Of a stretch of 64,000 nucleotides of DNA, positions 1 through 12,500 are shown in pieces. The first letter of the stretch is position 1; each line of letters begins with the position of its first letter. The notes under the pieces were generated by a model that was given only the letters and a program-made list of their open reading frames with translations, searched no databases and was not told the DNA's origin. The stretch is from contig OZ005606.1 of NCBI GenBank assembly GCA_963930655.1, positions 19,880,001 through 19,944,000 on the forward strand, read 5' to 3'. The position numbers were made by a program, and so were the translations under genes. Origin of the DNA: Myrica gale (lineage: Eukaryota > Streptophyta > Magnoliopsida > Fagales > Myricaceae).

Positions 1-10
1 GCCAGCATGT

Positions 11-2935
11 GTGTCTTCTTGTGATTCTGCACCTCCTTCTTCATGTAATAATAGTTTTACAGCTTCTCCTTTTTCATGGCACTGTCGTTTAGGCCATATT
101 TCTGACTCTCGGTTGAAGCTAATAAAGTCATTTTTGCCACATTCTATTCCTTCTTCTTTATTAACTCCTTCACCCTGCTCAGTCTGTCATATCAGTAAAC
201 AAAAACACTTACCATTTCCCACTAGTACCTCTCATGCTACTTCTATTTTTCAATTAGTTCATTGTGATATCTGGGGTCCATTTCCAACTATGTCCTATGA
301 TGGTTTTTCTTATTTTCTATCCATAGTAGATGACTATTCTCGATGTACATGGGCTTATCTTATGAAATCCAAATCTCAAACCAGAAATCACATCATATCT
401 TTTTGTCATCTAGTCAAAAATCAGTTTCACACTTCTGTTAAAACTCTACGATCAGACAATGGCTTAGAGTTTAACATGCATGAATTCTTCTCTCAAAATG
501 GTATCTTTCATCACAAGAGTTGTCCATATACCCCACAACAGAATTCTGTTGTTGAAAGGAAACACCAGCACATTTTGAATGTAGCTAGGTCCCTACGGTT
601 TCAATCTCATCTTCCTTTGCCTTATTGGAGTGATTGCATTCGCACAGCTGTTCACATCATTAATAGATTGCCTACTCCTTTACTTCATAATCATTCCCCT
701 TTTGAACTTCTATTCCAGAAAATTCCCAATTATTCTCTTCTTAGGACTTTTGGCTGTTTAGCTTTTGTTTCCACTAATTCTCATTCTCGGCATAAATTTG
801 CTCCTAGGTCAGTACCTTGTGTTTTCCTAGGATATCCTAGTGGTACAAAAGGCTATAAACTTCTTGATCCCATTACTCATAAAATTTTTACTTCTCGGCA
901 TGTCATCTTTTATGAATACATCTTTCCTTTTTCTAAAATTCCTTCCACTTCTGATATTCCAGATCCTTTTCTTCCAAATTTTGTTCTTCCCTCAAGTTCT
1001 CTTGCAGATAACATTGCTTATCCTTCCAATATTACATCTGCAACCATCAATATTTCCAATCCTTCTCATATCACAGATCCCATTTCCCCTCCTCCCACAT
1101 CTATTCCTGATAATTCTGTTCCTCCTCCCATTTCTATACCTGCTTCTATTTCTTCTCCCAATATCACATCTTCCTCTCCATCTCATTCAATTCTTCCTCT
1201 TGTTCGAAAATCTTCTAGAATCAAAAGAAAGCCACTTTACTTGTAGGATTATCATTGTAAACTTGCTCATAGCAATTCCAATTCCTCCTTGGATACAGGT
1301 TCTATTTCTTCCCCTCTATATCCTTTGTCATCTTTTCTCTCTTATTCCAAGTTGTCTTCTGCTCATAAAGCTTTCACCCTTGCTGTTTCTAGTCATATTG
1401 AACCAAGAACTTTTCATGAGGCTGTCAAAATTCCAGAGTGGAGAAAAGCTATGAAAAATGAGATCACTGCCCTTGAACATAATAATACCTGGATATTGAC
1501 TGATTTGCCTCCTGATAAGATAGCAATCGGTTGTAAATGGGTGTATAAATGTAAATTCAAATCAGATGGCACCCTTGAACGTTATAAGGCCAGATTGGTT
1601 GCTAAAGGGTACACCCAACAAGAGGGCCTCGATTACTTTGATACATTCTCACCCGTGGCAAAACTTACAACTGTTCGTTGTCTATTGGCTCTAGCTGCCA
1701 TTAATCAATGGGAACTCCATCAGCTAGATGTTAATAATGCTTTCCTCCATGGTGAGCTTGATGAAGAGGTGTTTATGAAATTTCCCCCTGGATTCTCTCA
1801 TTCTGGTGACCAGCGTGTATGTCGATTAACTAAGTCTTTATATGGCTTAAAACAGGCCAGCAGACAATGGTTTCAGAAGTTCTCCTCTACTTTGCTTCAA
1901 TATGGTTTTAAGCAATCTTCTTCTGATCATTCTCTCTTTGTTAAGAATAATGGATCTGTGTTCTTAGCTCTTCTGGTCTATGTTGATGACATAGTAATAG
2001 CCAGTAATTCCTCTTCTTCTGTTGCTCTTTTAAAGACATGGCTTGACTCTTGTTTCAAGCTCAAAGATTTGGGTCCTTTAAAGTTCTTCTTGGGGCTGGA
2101 AGTGGCTCGATCTTTAGCTGGCATATCTTTGTGTCAGCGCAAGTATAGCCTAGAACTTATTCAAGATGCTGGTCTCTTGGCTGCCAAACCTTCTAGCATT
2201 CCTATGGATTCCAATTCTCGACTTAATAGCTCTGATGGTTCTCTTCTCACTGATCCTACATCTTATCGCAGATTAATTGGTAGATTGTTATATCTAACAA
2301 TTACTCGCCCTGATATTTGTTATGCTGTTAACACTCTCAGTCAATTTTTGTCTCAACCCCGAGAGCCTCATCAAGTTGCTGCTTTCAAAGTTCTTAAGTA
2401 CATCAAAAATTCTCCCGGGCAAGGCATTTTTCTGTCAAGCAAATCTTCTATTCAATTACAAGCTTTTTGTGATAGTGACTGGGGTGCTTGTCCTGACACT
2501 AGGAGGTCTGTTACTGGATATGCTATTTTTCTTGGTGATTCTTTGATCTCATGGAAATCAAAGAAACAAGTCACTGTTAGCCGCTCCTCTGCTGAAGCAG
2601 AATATCGAGCCATGGCTGTGACTTGCTGTGAGTTGAAGTGGCTGGCTAGTCTCTTACGAGATCTTCATATTACTCATGACAAACCTACATTTCTTTTCTG
2701 TGACAGCAAGGCTGCCTTGCATATTGCAGCCAATCCTGTGTTTCACGAGAGGACAAAACACATCGAGATCGATTGTCATTTGGTCCGGAATATGGTGCTG
2801 CAAAAGTTTGTCAAGACATTTCATGTTGCTTCTGCACATCAGCTAGCTGACATACTAACTAAGCCCCTGTCTCATGATGTTTTTCGTTTTTTAGTTGGCA
2901 AGCTGGGTTTGCTTAATATTCATGCTCCAGCTTGA
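11..2935 (+). pseudogene. copia polyprotein (integrase, RT, RNase H) with one premature stop
   Basis: Two open stretches, 11-1246 and 1289-2935, are in the same frame and separated only by a TAG at 1244-1246. The first holds the HCRLGH pre-integrase motif, the CxxC pair and the integrase core (HCDIWGP, SDNG, the WSDCI region). The second holds the RT ([36 protein letters not shown]), then RNase H with [11 protein letters not shown] and ADILTKPL. The stop sits in the linker between integrase and RT, just before a DYHC motif. In related elements this linker is usually open and has a glutamine there, so a CAG-to-TAG change is the simplest reading. Otherwise the frame is intact over 2.9 kb, so the copy is young or decaying slowly. 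The N-terminal gag and protease are not in the window. Confidence 0.9.
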
Positions 2936-2939
2936 GGGG

Positions 2940-3120
2940 GGCTATCACGATATTCACTCTGTTATCTCTGTTATATTGTTAGTTAGTCAGTTACATAATT
3001 CGTTAAGTATTTTCTGTTGCTTTAGCTGTTAAGTCATACGTCCAAGCTATGTATAAATATCAACCTCTTGTATTCAGTTCAACACATAATACAAATACAC
3101 ATTTTCATCATTCTCTACAA
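2940..3120 (+). repeat. putative 3' LTR of the copia element
   Basis: The segment follows the polypurine tract directly, is AT-rich with repeated GTTAGTTAGT-like words, carries a TATAAATA box near 3052 and a polyadenylation-like AATACAAATA stretch near 3090, and ends ...CTCTACA. The short length (about 180 bp) fits small copia LTRs. The exact left edge is uncertain because no 5' LTR is available for comparison. Confidence 0.55.
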
Positions 3121-3681
3121 TCCCCGATTTCAATTTTTTGTTAGTGAGCTAATGTCTGGTGGACGAGACTCATATATTTGAAAAATAGACCACAGCGACC
3201 GTACATTTAAAGTTATACGCTAAAGACTCATTTATTTAAAATCAATAGCGTGAGACTATCCATATTAAGCAAAAACATACCCAACAACAACGTCATGGCT
3301 TCGAAACGTGAGGATTGAGTCTGGTTGGTAATATTCATGAGCTAATTCTGATAGCCAATCCCCACGGTGATCATTTTCAAAGGTACGTGTCCTTTTATTA
3401 CCCGATACATGTATTTAGATTAATTGGTCCCATCACAATCAGCAAGCAATTGCAAGGAAACCTACGTATCCTCGTAGATACTGAACGAACAGAATATACC
3501 TCATTTTTTGCCTGTCTACCCTGGTAAAAGAGTGCATCCCAACAACTTACGATTGCATAACCTCAAAATTTAGAAATTTCATACCGAACGTTGGCCTGAG
3601 CAAACTACTTTCATTCATATAGACATCAACCACAGTATACCTTGTGAGCTAAGTCGGAGTTCTAGAGAGCTTGTTTACAGA
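3121..3681. other. intergenic between copia LTR and ankyrin gene 3' end
   Basis: No gene or repeat was recognised. The right part (about 3560-3681) is probably the 3' UTR of the minus-strand ankyrin gene. The plus-strand ORF at 3315-3527 has no recognisable motif. Confidence 0.5.
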
Positions 3682-6600
3682 CTACAGAGCATATATTCTG
3701 TCGAAGTCAGAGTTATTATAGTCATCAGGGTCCGACAAATTTGCTGAATACACCGACCAAGAGAAAGACTTGCTCCCACTCGCCCTTCTGATCCGTCTCT
3801 GGGAGTCATTGCGGAAAATTCCGAAGTGTTGTCGGAAGACGAAGTAGCACATACTGGCAAGAGTCCCTATGAGAATGGGCGCTCCCGTAAGGGTTATTGT
3901 AATGGCCATCCATGATTCTTGTTTTCCAACCACAACAAAAGCTATTGAGAGAAAAGCCCCACAAGTGCAGGTGCAGGCAGCCCACATTAGCTTGTTAACA
4001 ACCGACACAACCTGCTTCTGAGCCCTAGTGTCCCAGGCCACCAAAGTAATCTGAACCACAACAACGGCTAGAGAAATGAAGAGAGATGTAGCATTTAAAA
4101 GGCAGAACACTCTGAATGCAACGCTGTCAGCTATTTTAGCCTTCCCTACATCCTGTCCATCCATAAAATATTGACCAGGCAAGTTGAATATAGCCAAGAA
4201 AGCTATTGAGGCAAAAAGAACAGCAACAACTGTGACAGAATTGGTGGTGTTTTGAACAGCTTCTCTGTGGAGTTTCTTTAATTCTTTGGCAATACCAGAA
4301 ACGCGACGGTGGGTTTGTTCATTTTCTTTGAGTTGCGAATGTACCTCATGCTTTATATCACTCACAGTCCTTTTGAGTTCCATTGCTTCATCCACTCGAC
4401 CAACATACCTGGCATGTTTGGCACCAGCTTCCACTAGAGATTCCTTAATTTCCAATGCTGAATCTCCATATGATAGTTTATCAGCCAAATCCATTGCTGT
4501 TTGATGCTGATTGTTAATTGCGTTGACATCAAGAGATGTATAGCTCAGCAAAAGGCTTACTATCTGGAAAATAGAAAAAGTATTCCGTATAACAACCGAC
4601 ATTACAAGTGGAGCAACAAAGATATGTAAAGGCATCAAATTTTCAACATGATCTAAGTCTAAAAACGCAACCGATTAAAAACTTATAGGATATGACATCA
4701 ATTCTAGCACAAACCTGAGTTACATAAACATGTGATTGGAATTGAAGTTAGATTTTGAAGCAATTGGAGTACAGCTAGACAAGCAATTTGGTAGGTAATG
4801 CAGTTCCTACTTATTAGTATGCACAGCTGAAGGATGAAATCCCTTTAAGTTGCTGAAATTTATTTCTTAATATAGACGTTCTGTTTGGGAAGTTGTACCA
4901 TTTGCGTCAAAAGAAAATAGGATTCCCATATCTGTAGCAGAAGCCCAGTTAAGGCTTCTGCTACCCAAAAGGTGAACAGGCAATGAGAAAAGACTTTTTA
5001 AAGCACTCAACACCTCATGATACATCTACTTTGCTAATTCGACTTTGATGGTCAAAGGTAAATACTAACAAGTGTAGGACGTTTTCTTGTCATTTATGAC
5101 TTGAAACCTCATCAATTGTCATACCCTGGCAGCATGCAGTCCCTATATTAACAAGTGATTAATTGAGTTTTTCCTAATCCTATTCCTCATCTGTAATTAC
5201 CACCAGGGCCATACACCTGCATAAGAGGTGATACAGATATCCTCCTAGGTAAAGAGGTGAAAACTATGTCTCTAGGAGGTAGCATAAAAGAGACCAGGGG
5301 AAGACACCTCGGATGGTGGTACTAATGCTGCAAGATGAATCCTCGCAAAATGGAACGGCTAACTCCTAATCTTATCATGCTGATTATCTCTATTAACTGA
5401 TAAAATGACGAAACTTTCTAGGAGGAAACAAATGTAATAACATATTTATCTCTTAAAGTCCAGAGAAGAATACCTGTGAACGGCATTTCCTCGTGGCTAT
5501 ATGCACAGCCGTATTACCCTTTTTGTCCGGTTCATTCAATATGGAGCAATCAGCAAGCAATATCTCCTCAACAACTGAAGGACACTGACCTTTTACAGCC
5601 ATATGGAGTGCTGTTTGGCCCTTCTTATCTTTGATGCTGACTACTCCTGGATCATGTTCTATAAGTGCTTTTACAATACGAACAAGGCCATACCGGGCAG
5701 CCGTGTGCAACGCAGTCTTCCCATTTTTCCTTACTATCCTAACTGAGTGGGCATCAGCATCCAAAATGGCATTTACTACATCCAAATGGTCCTGAACAGC
5801 AGCTGAATAAAGGGGGCTAGTATTTGAGGAGTCGCATGAACTACAAAGCTCAGGCGAAATGCCCACAAGCTCCTTCACAATACCTAAAGATATTAACTGT
5901 CAATAGCATGCTCCTGGAAAGAAAATCCTCCCTTTTTTCTTTTTCGAGTAAGTGAAATTCTTCTACTTCTATAATAGAGAAATAATGTGATCCTTTCAAC
6001 ACTAAATAATAAATGCAAATAATCGAACTAGATGACTGAGTAGATTTCTGAACAATCTAATAGTAAATTTTGAGATGCATAATCAGTATCAATAGCAAAA
6101 CATTGTTACTGGCAAGTGGTTTTTATAAATCCTTGGGTTTTATTATAGTTTTTTAGCATTTTGTACAGATTAAGACACAATATGATTTCTAAGTAAACGA
6201 CCAGTTATGGTTGTTGATTGCTGGCAATTTACATCATTGCATTATTAAGAAGGATTACAGGCCTTCACTTACATGGTAACCAGGTAAGACTCAAATTTAC
6301 TATCTACAGGTCTCTTCCGCTCTCTAATCTCAATTCTCAGAGTCTCAGACATGGTCAAAGAAAATATGCTTAGAAACCATAAAAAATCAGACTATTATTT
6401 CTTTGTTTGTTTACCCCTCCTCGTGTCTGAAACAAAATCATGATGTACAACCTCATTACAAAGATACGAAGATGGTCAAAATGACAAAGTTTAAAGTATT
6501 CAGACAATAAATAATCTAGTTTCTCACGTTGAGGTTGAAGCTAGATAAAATAAAGCATCTCGCAAAGAGTTCGATAACTAACGGTCTCATTAATATTTTC

Positions 6601-6906
6601 ATATGAAGCAGAACATTGAGGTCTTCCCCGAAAAAGTAAAAGCCCGTTACCCAACTGCAGTGGCGGAGCCAGAAACCCAATTAATGGGGGGCAAACTTTT
6701 AAGAAAAAATGACAAAAATTTTTTTTACTACTTAATGCAAAAAAATGTCTTAAGAGTATAAATAAAAAAAAATTAAGGACTAAAAACACTAAAAATATTG
6801 AAATACACGTACCGTACTATTTGCTGATACTGAGAGGTGACATTAAAGATTAAATTCTTATTGTTCAAGACACCAATAGAGCATCAACTAATCAGACAAA
6901 CAAAAG

Positions 6907-6953
<47 letters not shown>

Positions 6954-9057
6954 TTTGTAAAACAAAACACATAAATGAAATAAAGTATTTTCAGCAATAT
7001 AACTTTTTACTTCCATGAATGAAGTACTTATTTTTGTTGCCAGAAAGGATGTGCCTTATGCTCAAATAAGTCCTGCTGAATTTGTTGGGATATGTAAAAA
7101 GAAAATATAACACATAAATGAGAAAAATAAACAATTACTGTATTTCTATTATTCTTGAAAGAAACAATAACAAATCGAAGCATATTGGAAAAAGAAGCCA
7201 AATTATCCAAAGTTCAAAAAGAATCCAAGTTCCAATGGCATAAAAATGTTTCTCACCCTTGCTATAATTTTTTTAGTGTGACAGTACTATTGAACACGGG
7301 CTTCTCAAGAGTGGAATCTCTATCAATAATAAAATAACCCGAAATTGCAAGGAGAAAATACATACTTCGTAAATGATAATAGAAAAAAAATTTGGACAAA
7401 AAGTTCAATCTTAATATCCAAATAACTATTCTACTCCCCTTACAAAATGAGAAAACAGAAAAATCGTAGTTCAAAGTGCCCATTACCTGGCTAAATTAAT
7501 GACTAAAATTTTGAAGAAATAGATTTATAACTTGATCCAAACGTCACAAATTACAATGGAAAAAAAGTTCCACCTTTAGAGAAAGACAATTAAAAACAAG
7601 TTAATCTCATGGGCTATGAAAAATCAGACCTAAACAAACAAAAGATAGATGAAAATGAGTCTTACTTCAACTTTGGATTTTCATAAATTGTAGAGAAGTC
7701 AGACATTTAAAATTAGATGTTGATAGTGACAATAAAATGATATAACCAATGATTCTCTAGTAAGTAAAGATGGTGACACCACCCCCTTTCTCAGTATTTG
7801 CGATATCCAAATTCTCAACCAAGTCCAACATAAAAGACAAAAGAACAAAAAAAAAAGCAGTACTAGAATAGTGAAAACATTTATTTCAATTATTACAACA
7901 CACAACGATTATCAGGAATCAGGAGAAATATATGAAATATTCGTCGCAAAATTCACGACAACGTCGACAAGTTAATATAGGATTTCAAATTTTGACATAA
8001 ATAAATATCTTTCTGCTTATTCTTTTAATTTGATTTTGAGGTATTGGGCTGCTTGGATTTTACGGGGGGCGGGCTGATTCATCTAGGGGGCAAGCATAAT
8101 TTTTATTTGCCCAAGGGGGGCAAACCTAATAAAAAATAAAAAATAAAAAAAAACACATAGTAAAAAAAAATTTTGGGGGGAGCCAACCGGGGCAATGGCC
8201 CCGGTTCGCCCCCCCTCCCTCCGCCGATGTGTAACCCAAGTGCAGAAGAGTGCTATGTATCAAATCAATGACATTTCAATCTCAAAACTACAAATTATAT
8301 CCAACCAAAAATCTATTAGCTTACTTATCCAAAAAAAAATCTATTAGCTCAAGAGATGCAGTAATAAGCCACAACAAATTCTGGAAAAATGACCAATGAT
8401 CGGGCATGTATTACTTCAGAATTAGGAAGGCACTTTCCTTCCTAAAAAAAAAAGCACTTTACTTGCTTCGCGAAGCAAACAATCACACTGATTCTAGCTC
8501 TTGAAAGAGAGAGAGAACATCAAATCAGCTAGCAAATATGGATCACTCCATCTTACAATTCTTACAGCCATAGCAGCTCATATTCCAATTACTAATAAGC
8601 GACAACTCAAATACAACCTTGCAAAAATCAAAAGATTTAGCCAATTCCCATAACCCAATTGAAATCGGACAATTCCAATTACACTGCACACAAACCAAAA
8701 AGAAAAAGAATGGATAGCCAAACATAGCCACAGTCTGAGAACAATACCCAAGTGGCCGCGCTTGGCGGCGACGTGAAAGGCGTCCATATCAGACTTGGAC
8801 CTGATCTTTAGTGTCTGGATATCAGAGAACCCCACCAAGTAGGTGAACAGCTCCTGCAGATTATTCTCTGCGGCCACATACAGGGCGGTCTCCCCTGCGT
8901 CGTTCTGCAAAGCCATTAGATCGTGGACGGTGGAGCCATTTGACGGCTCGTCTCCGGCGAGCTTATCCAAGAGCTGTTTGAGAGAGTCGAGGTCGCCAGA
9001 TCGGACGGCAGAGAAGAAAGACTGATGGGTGATGAGGCGTAGACACTTGGAGTCCAT
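3682..9057 (-). CDS. Ankyrin-repeat/PGG-domain membrane protein, At2g01680/ITN1-like (3 exons)
   Basis: Exons on the minus strand are 9057-8748, 5883-5474 and 4563-3682. All junctions are GT-AG (TTGG/GTATTG, TTTAG/GTATTG, CAG/GTATTC, CCAG/ATAGTA). They total 1602 nt, giving 533 residues plus stop, which is the usual length for this family. The start at 9055-9057 gives MDSKCLRLITHQSF, typical of the family; an in-frame ATG lies 21 nt upstream. Residues about 10-280 hold ankyrin repeats (GETALYVAAENN, DAFHVAAKRGHLG, KTALHTAARYG, QTALHMAVKGQ, NTAVHIATRK). A basic, helical linker follows. A PGG domain spans about 346-460, with four hydrophobic segments near 351-367, 393-415, 432-452 and 459-481 and the FNLPGQY signature. 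Known relatives are ankyrin proteins with a membrane-bound C-terminus; ITN1 acts in salt/ABA responses and ACD6 in defence. The role of this copy is inferred only. No defect was seen. Confidence 0.93.
4564..5473 (-). other. intron 2 of the ankyrin gene
   Basis: Phase-0 intron of 910 bp with donor GT at 5473-5472 and acceptor AG at 4565-4564, preceded by a pyrimidine tract (CTTTTTCTATTTTCCAG). No inserted element was identified in it. Confidence 0.85.
6661..8230. mobile_element. hAT-like non-autonomous element in intron 1
   Basis: The left end reads CAGTGGCGGAGCCAG (6658) and the right end reads CTCCCTCCGCCGATG (ends about 8229). Their inner parts (TGGCGGAG / CTCCGCC) are inverted, and both ends carry G-rich GGGGGGCAAAC-type subterminal words. 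The flanks are direct repeats: GTTACCCAACTGCAG (6646-6660) and GTAACCCAAGTGCAG (8231-8245), with two mismatches, as expected for an old target-site duplication. CAGTGGCGGANCCAG ends are typical of plant hAT elements. The interior is AT-rich, includes a long (TA)n, and I see no transposase remnant. Confidence 0.65.
6911..6951. repeat. (TA)n microsatellite
   Basis: About 20 uninterrupted TA units inside the intron-1 insertion. Confidence 0.97.
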
Positions 9058-10840
9058 AGCTAAGAGAGGGAGTAACACTTTTAGGTCCTCACTTTTTCAT
9101 CGACGGAAGGAAGAACAGAAGAGAAATTCAAGGAAATGGATATAAGTAGGCTTAGAATTCAATGGGAAAAGACCAACAGGTTTTGTGGTTATCCTCGTAA
9201 GGAAAGAGAGACCAGGTGGGCATGAGTGTAAAGGAGGAATGAGCTGTGGCTTCTTTCAATAGGTGAGAGCCCTTTCCGTTTTCCTGATATACGAGTGAAA
9301 CAACAGTGGGGTCTGTGTACAGGGGAGATCCAAGTGGAGGGGGTTGACTTCTTGAGAGTGCTAGGTTATTTCGTATCTCGAAAAGTTTTCCAAAATTTTT
9401 CACTTACTTTTTCATCAATTTCAGTACCTTTTTACCTATTCCAATAAAATTTTCATCAATTCCAATACATTTTTAACAATCTCAATAACTTTTTACAAAT
9501 TTTAACAAATTTTAACGTACTTTTCACTAATACCAAAAGAATCTACACTACTTCTAAAAAAATCACAAAAAAACAAAAACTATTTTCTGAACTCAACAGG
9601 CCATATATTCCTTCCATTATAATACACTCATCTTGTGGAGCTTCGCGTTGTCCACCCGCTCTAGCTTTGTTCCTTTTCGCGGGGAAAGATTCACAGCAGT
9701 TACTTTCTGTTATTACCCCTGATTAAAGGATGATTTTTAAAAGAAAAAAAAAAAGAAAAAGCGAGAAGCTAGGTTGGGCCAGTATTTCAAATGCCGAGCC
9801 CAAACGGCTACGACATCGACATTTGGGCAATGTGGGGTTCTAATCGCCGGCCCCAGCCATAGGAATGGGGCCGCCGAACCAATTTTCTTTTCAGTGCTCG
9901 GTTAAAAGAGAAAGAACGCAAGAAAGGAAAATTCTCTCCATACAAGAACATACTTTGGATATTAATTAGGACTCGTACAGAACGTAACACTGGTTTTAAC
10001 AGGGCGAACATGGCCGTCCATCTCGTACAGAACGACATTATTCTTGTACACGGCAGCAATTCTATGACCTTAGCTTTAAAACCATTACTTATTTCGAAAT
10101 TTTAAGGTGTCAAGAAGACGTAAATTTTATTATTTGATTTATAATTTTTAACGGATCAGAATAAAAAACTAATGGATGATATTTGATTTGGAGGAAGAGT
10201 TTGCACTGTAAATTTCATTGGTATCGATTGACATGCAGTATCTTATGCTCCAATTATCACTTCATATGCATGCCCTAGATGAAGAGTCCATATTGCTATT
10301 AATACCATTTTCCTAGATAACTTATTTTCCATTATATGGGCGGAGCACGCATGCAGTCAAATTAGATGCTAATTAATGAAGCTGATGACGTCCACTGATT
10401 TATCAGAAACTTATTCTGATGCAATAACAAGATCAACGAATTCATTATTGCTATCAATATTATTGTTTATTTGTCTCTCGTCTTTAATGACTACTAATTT
10501 TTCAATATTATATACTATACCGGAAAGGTTAAGGGAATATTAAATTAGCATAAATGACGTCTTATTTGCATGGCTATATATGGTGTGAAGCATGTACGGC
10601 AGGGCCACCATGAGTTCATGTAGTTAATTAACAGCATTCTTTAATCAAGATCCTAGTGCTATGAGTTCAAATCGTATTGATTAAGAAATAAGAAGTTGAT
10701 TTCCAAAAAAAAAAGATTTGACTTTTATTCTTTTTTTTTCTTGAGCTAGGAGAACTTATATTCTTGAAAGCTTCTCCATTGCCTCATATTGCAAACAAAT
10801 ATTCCTCCAAATTTTTTTGGCTTAATTAATCCAAAGGTCC
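9058..10840. other. 5' flank of ankyrin gene and intergenic DNA, no gene recognised
   Basis: The part next to 9057 must hold the 5' UTR and promoter of the ankyrin gene, but no confident TATA box can be assigned. Several short ORFs on both strands (for example 9152-9403, 9808-10059) lack recognisable motifs. 9580-10840 is AT-rich without clear coding signal. Confidence 0.5.
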
Positions 10841-10854
10841 CTAGGGTTTAGACA

Positions 10855-11030
10855 TTTTCCAGAATGGTCCTCAGGGTTCAATTCGTTCCATAGTAGTCCA
10901 CGAGGTTTACAACGATTTTTGTCTGGTCCCTCCGTTAACTCGAGTTTATGAACTTAACGGGAAAAAGGGCTAGTTGATCGAGGACCAACCAATCAGTCTC
11001 TAAATCAATTGATGACCATGCCATGTCGAG
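10855..11030. repeat. MITE/MULE-end-like sequence, single arm
   Basis: The run of phrases GGTCCCTAGGGTTTAGAC, GAATGGTCCTCAGGG and GTCTGGTCCCTCCGTTAAC is the style of terminal arms of plant MULE-type MITEs. I found no matching inverted arm nearby, so this is probably a truncated relic. Confidence 0.35.
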
Positions 11031-11307
11031 TGATAGGGCTGGGCTTTTCGGGTTCGGGTCGGGTTCCATCCACCCCGAACCTGACCCGACTTAATCGGGG
11101 TAAGGAAAATGAAACCCAACCCCAACCCCGAATGATTCCTGAACCTGAGTCACCCCGGGCAGATCGGGTTCGGCTCGGCTAGTGGCCAGGTTTTGTTGGG
11201 CTTTTATTTTATTTTATTATATTATAGGCTCAAAACGTTTTGATTTTTTAGTCTAAGAATATTTTGAGCTATATTTTTTTGAGCCCAAGGCTATATCTTT
11301 TTTAGAA

Positions 11308-11600
11308 GGGATAAATGTCAAAATAGTCCTTGTGATATATGCAAAAATCGTTTTGGTCCTTGCATTACCAAAATAATAAAATCAGTCCTCCTATTCACTA
11401 ACTCGTTTGCCGATGGTCCTCCCTCCCCATTCGGTTCACCCTATCGCTAGAACCTAAGCCACGTAAGCCCTCAATGTCACCAGTTTGCCACGTCAGCCCT
11501 TGACATGTCATAAAAAAAACAAAAAATCCCACCAGAACCATTTCTTTTCCCGCGTGACCTAATGACCTTGACTCCACTTACACTTCTCTCATCCCCCACC
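11308..11600 (+). repeat. MULE left terminal inverted repeat
   Basis: Pairs with 16190-16478. Long matching blocks include CCTCCTATTCACTAACTCG, AACCTAAGCCACGTAAGCCC and CCTACACTTCTCTCAT-like sequence. Divergence between arms is modest, mainly single-base changes. Confidence 0.9.
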
Positions 11601-11797
11601 ATACGAACCTTTTCTCAAAAGCATCCAAAATGCAGACTTCTCAAGTCCTAGTCATACCCATTTCCATCCTGTAGACATTGAAGCTTCTCCTTCTCTGGTT
11701 CACACTTTCTTCAAAATCTTCTCTGGTTCGTGATTTTTTTTCATTCCCCCATCTTCTGGTGTTACACCCGATACCAAGCATCATCTTCCTCAAAGAC

Positions 11798-12239
11798 ATG
11801 GACTCATCTAGTTCGGCATCCTTTGCTTCTGGCAGTTGAGCCTCACTTCTGCAGTTATGGCATCCAAGCATCTTTGAGGAGATCTTGGACGGAGAGAAAT
11901 CCTGGAAGGTGGTTCTTTGGATGTTCAAGATATGGTACAAATTCGGTAAGTATACCTGCTCGATTAAATGTCAAAGTGAAAAAATCAACTGTTGTTTTTA
12001 CACAACAAATTTTCCTTTGATGACTGCACTACAAATGCCGTCTCGTTGTGGATATTTTGCTTGGTATGACCCCCCTCTGCAGACGAGCATTAGAGTTTTT
12101 TCTTGATTTGTTGAGAAGAATCAAGCTGTTAGAAACTGAAGCTCTAAAGCAAAGAGAGAATGAGAGAAGGATGAGGATTGCATTGGTTGTTTCATGGGTA
12201 TTTGCAGTGGTTACAGTTCGTGTGGCCATGTGGGTTTAG
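11798..12239 (+). pseudogene. GRF-zinc-finger small protein (At4g04775-like), decayed, inside MULE
   Basis: A start ATG at 11798 opens a serine-rich N-terminus. After a frame change comes SWTERNPGRWFFGCSRYGTN (11886-11945), then a GT-rich interruption resembling an intron, then CGYFAWYDPPL (12045-12077) and, after a second frame change, a heptad-like helix (LLRRIKLLETEALKQRENERR) and a hydrophobic tail ending at 12239. The SWT-NPGR-FxGC and CGYFxWxDPP motifs mark the GRF-type zinc finger (CHCC ligands). One early cysteine position reads tyrosine. The tail fits the coiled coil plus membrane-anchor tail of the small plant GRF proteins. It sits just inside the left TIR and points towards the transposase. 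At least two frameshifts and a TGA make it non-coding now. Confidence 0.72.
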
Positions 12240-12500
12240 AAGTGGTTATGTATATGTATGGGTGTTTCATGTGTAGTCGTGTAATTGGGGGAAGATATGT
12301 ATGACTTTTGTAATCACAGGATCCTTCAATGTAACGTTTTTTGGGACCATAATCTTCAATGTAACCTTTTGGTTGTTGGCCTTTTGTAATCATAGGATCC
12401 TGTCTTCAATGTATGGCTTTTGTAGTTGTTTTACTCCAAGGTTTAATGTATGGCTTTTATAGTTGTTGGTTATGTTTCAATTCTTTCAATATTTAATTCC

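Larger units (their letters stand above)
1..3120 (+). mobile_element. Ty1/copia LTR retrotransposon, 3' portion (5' end outside window)
   Basis: The stretch reads as pre-integrase zinc region, integrase core, copia-type reverse transcriptase and RNase H, in that order. This domain order defines the Ty1/copia (Pseudoviridae) superfamily. After the polyprotein stop at 2935 comes a purine-rich tract (GAGGGGGG, about 2934-2941), then a short LTR-like segment with a TATA-like TATAAATA near 3052 and an end in CTCTACA near 3119. The 5' LTR, primer-binding site and gag lie left of the window, so age and target duplication cannot be read. It lies about 560 bp downstream of the ankyrin gene, which runs towards it. 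Confidence 0.93.
5884..8747 (-). other. intron 1 of the ankyrin gene, enlarged by insertions
   Basis: Phase-1 intron of 2864 bp with donor GT at 8747-8746 and acceptor AG at 5885-5884. More than half of it is the hAT-like insertion at 6661-8230, so the ancestral intron was probably about 1.3 kb. The exon frames are unaffected. Confidence 0.85.

Noticed and set aside
9808-10059. Minus-strand 83-codon ORF upstream of the ankyrin gene
   Set aside because: Arg/Leu/Phe-rich without motif; no supporting signals.
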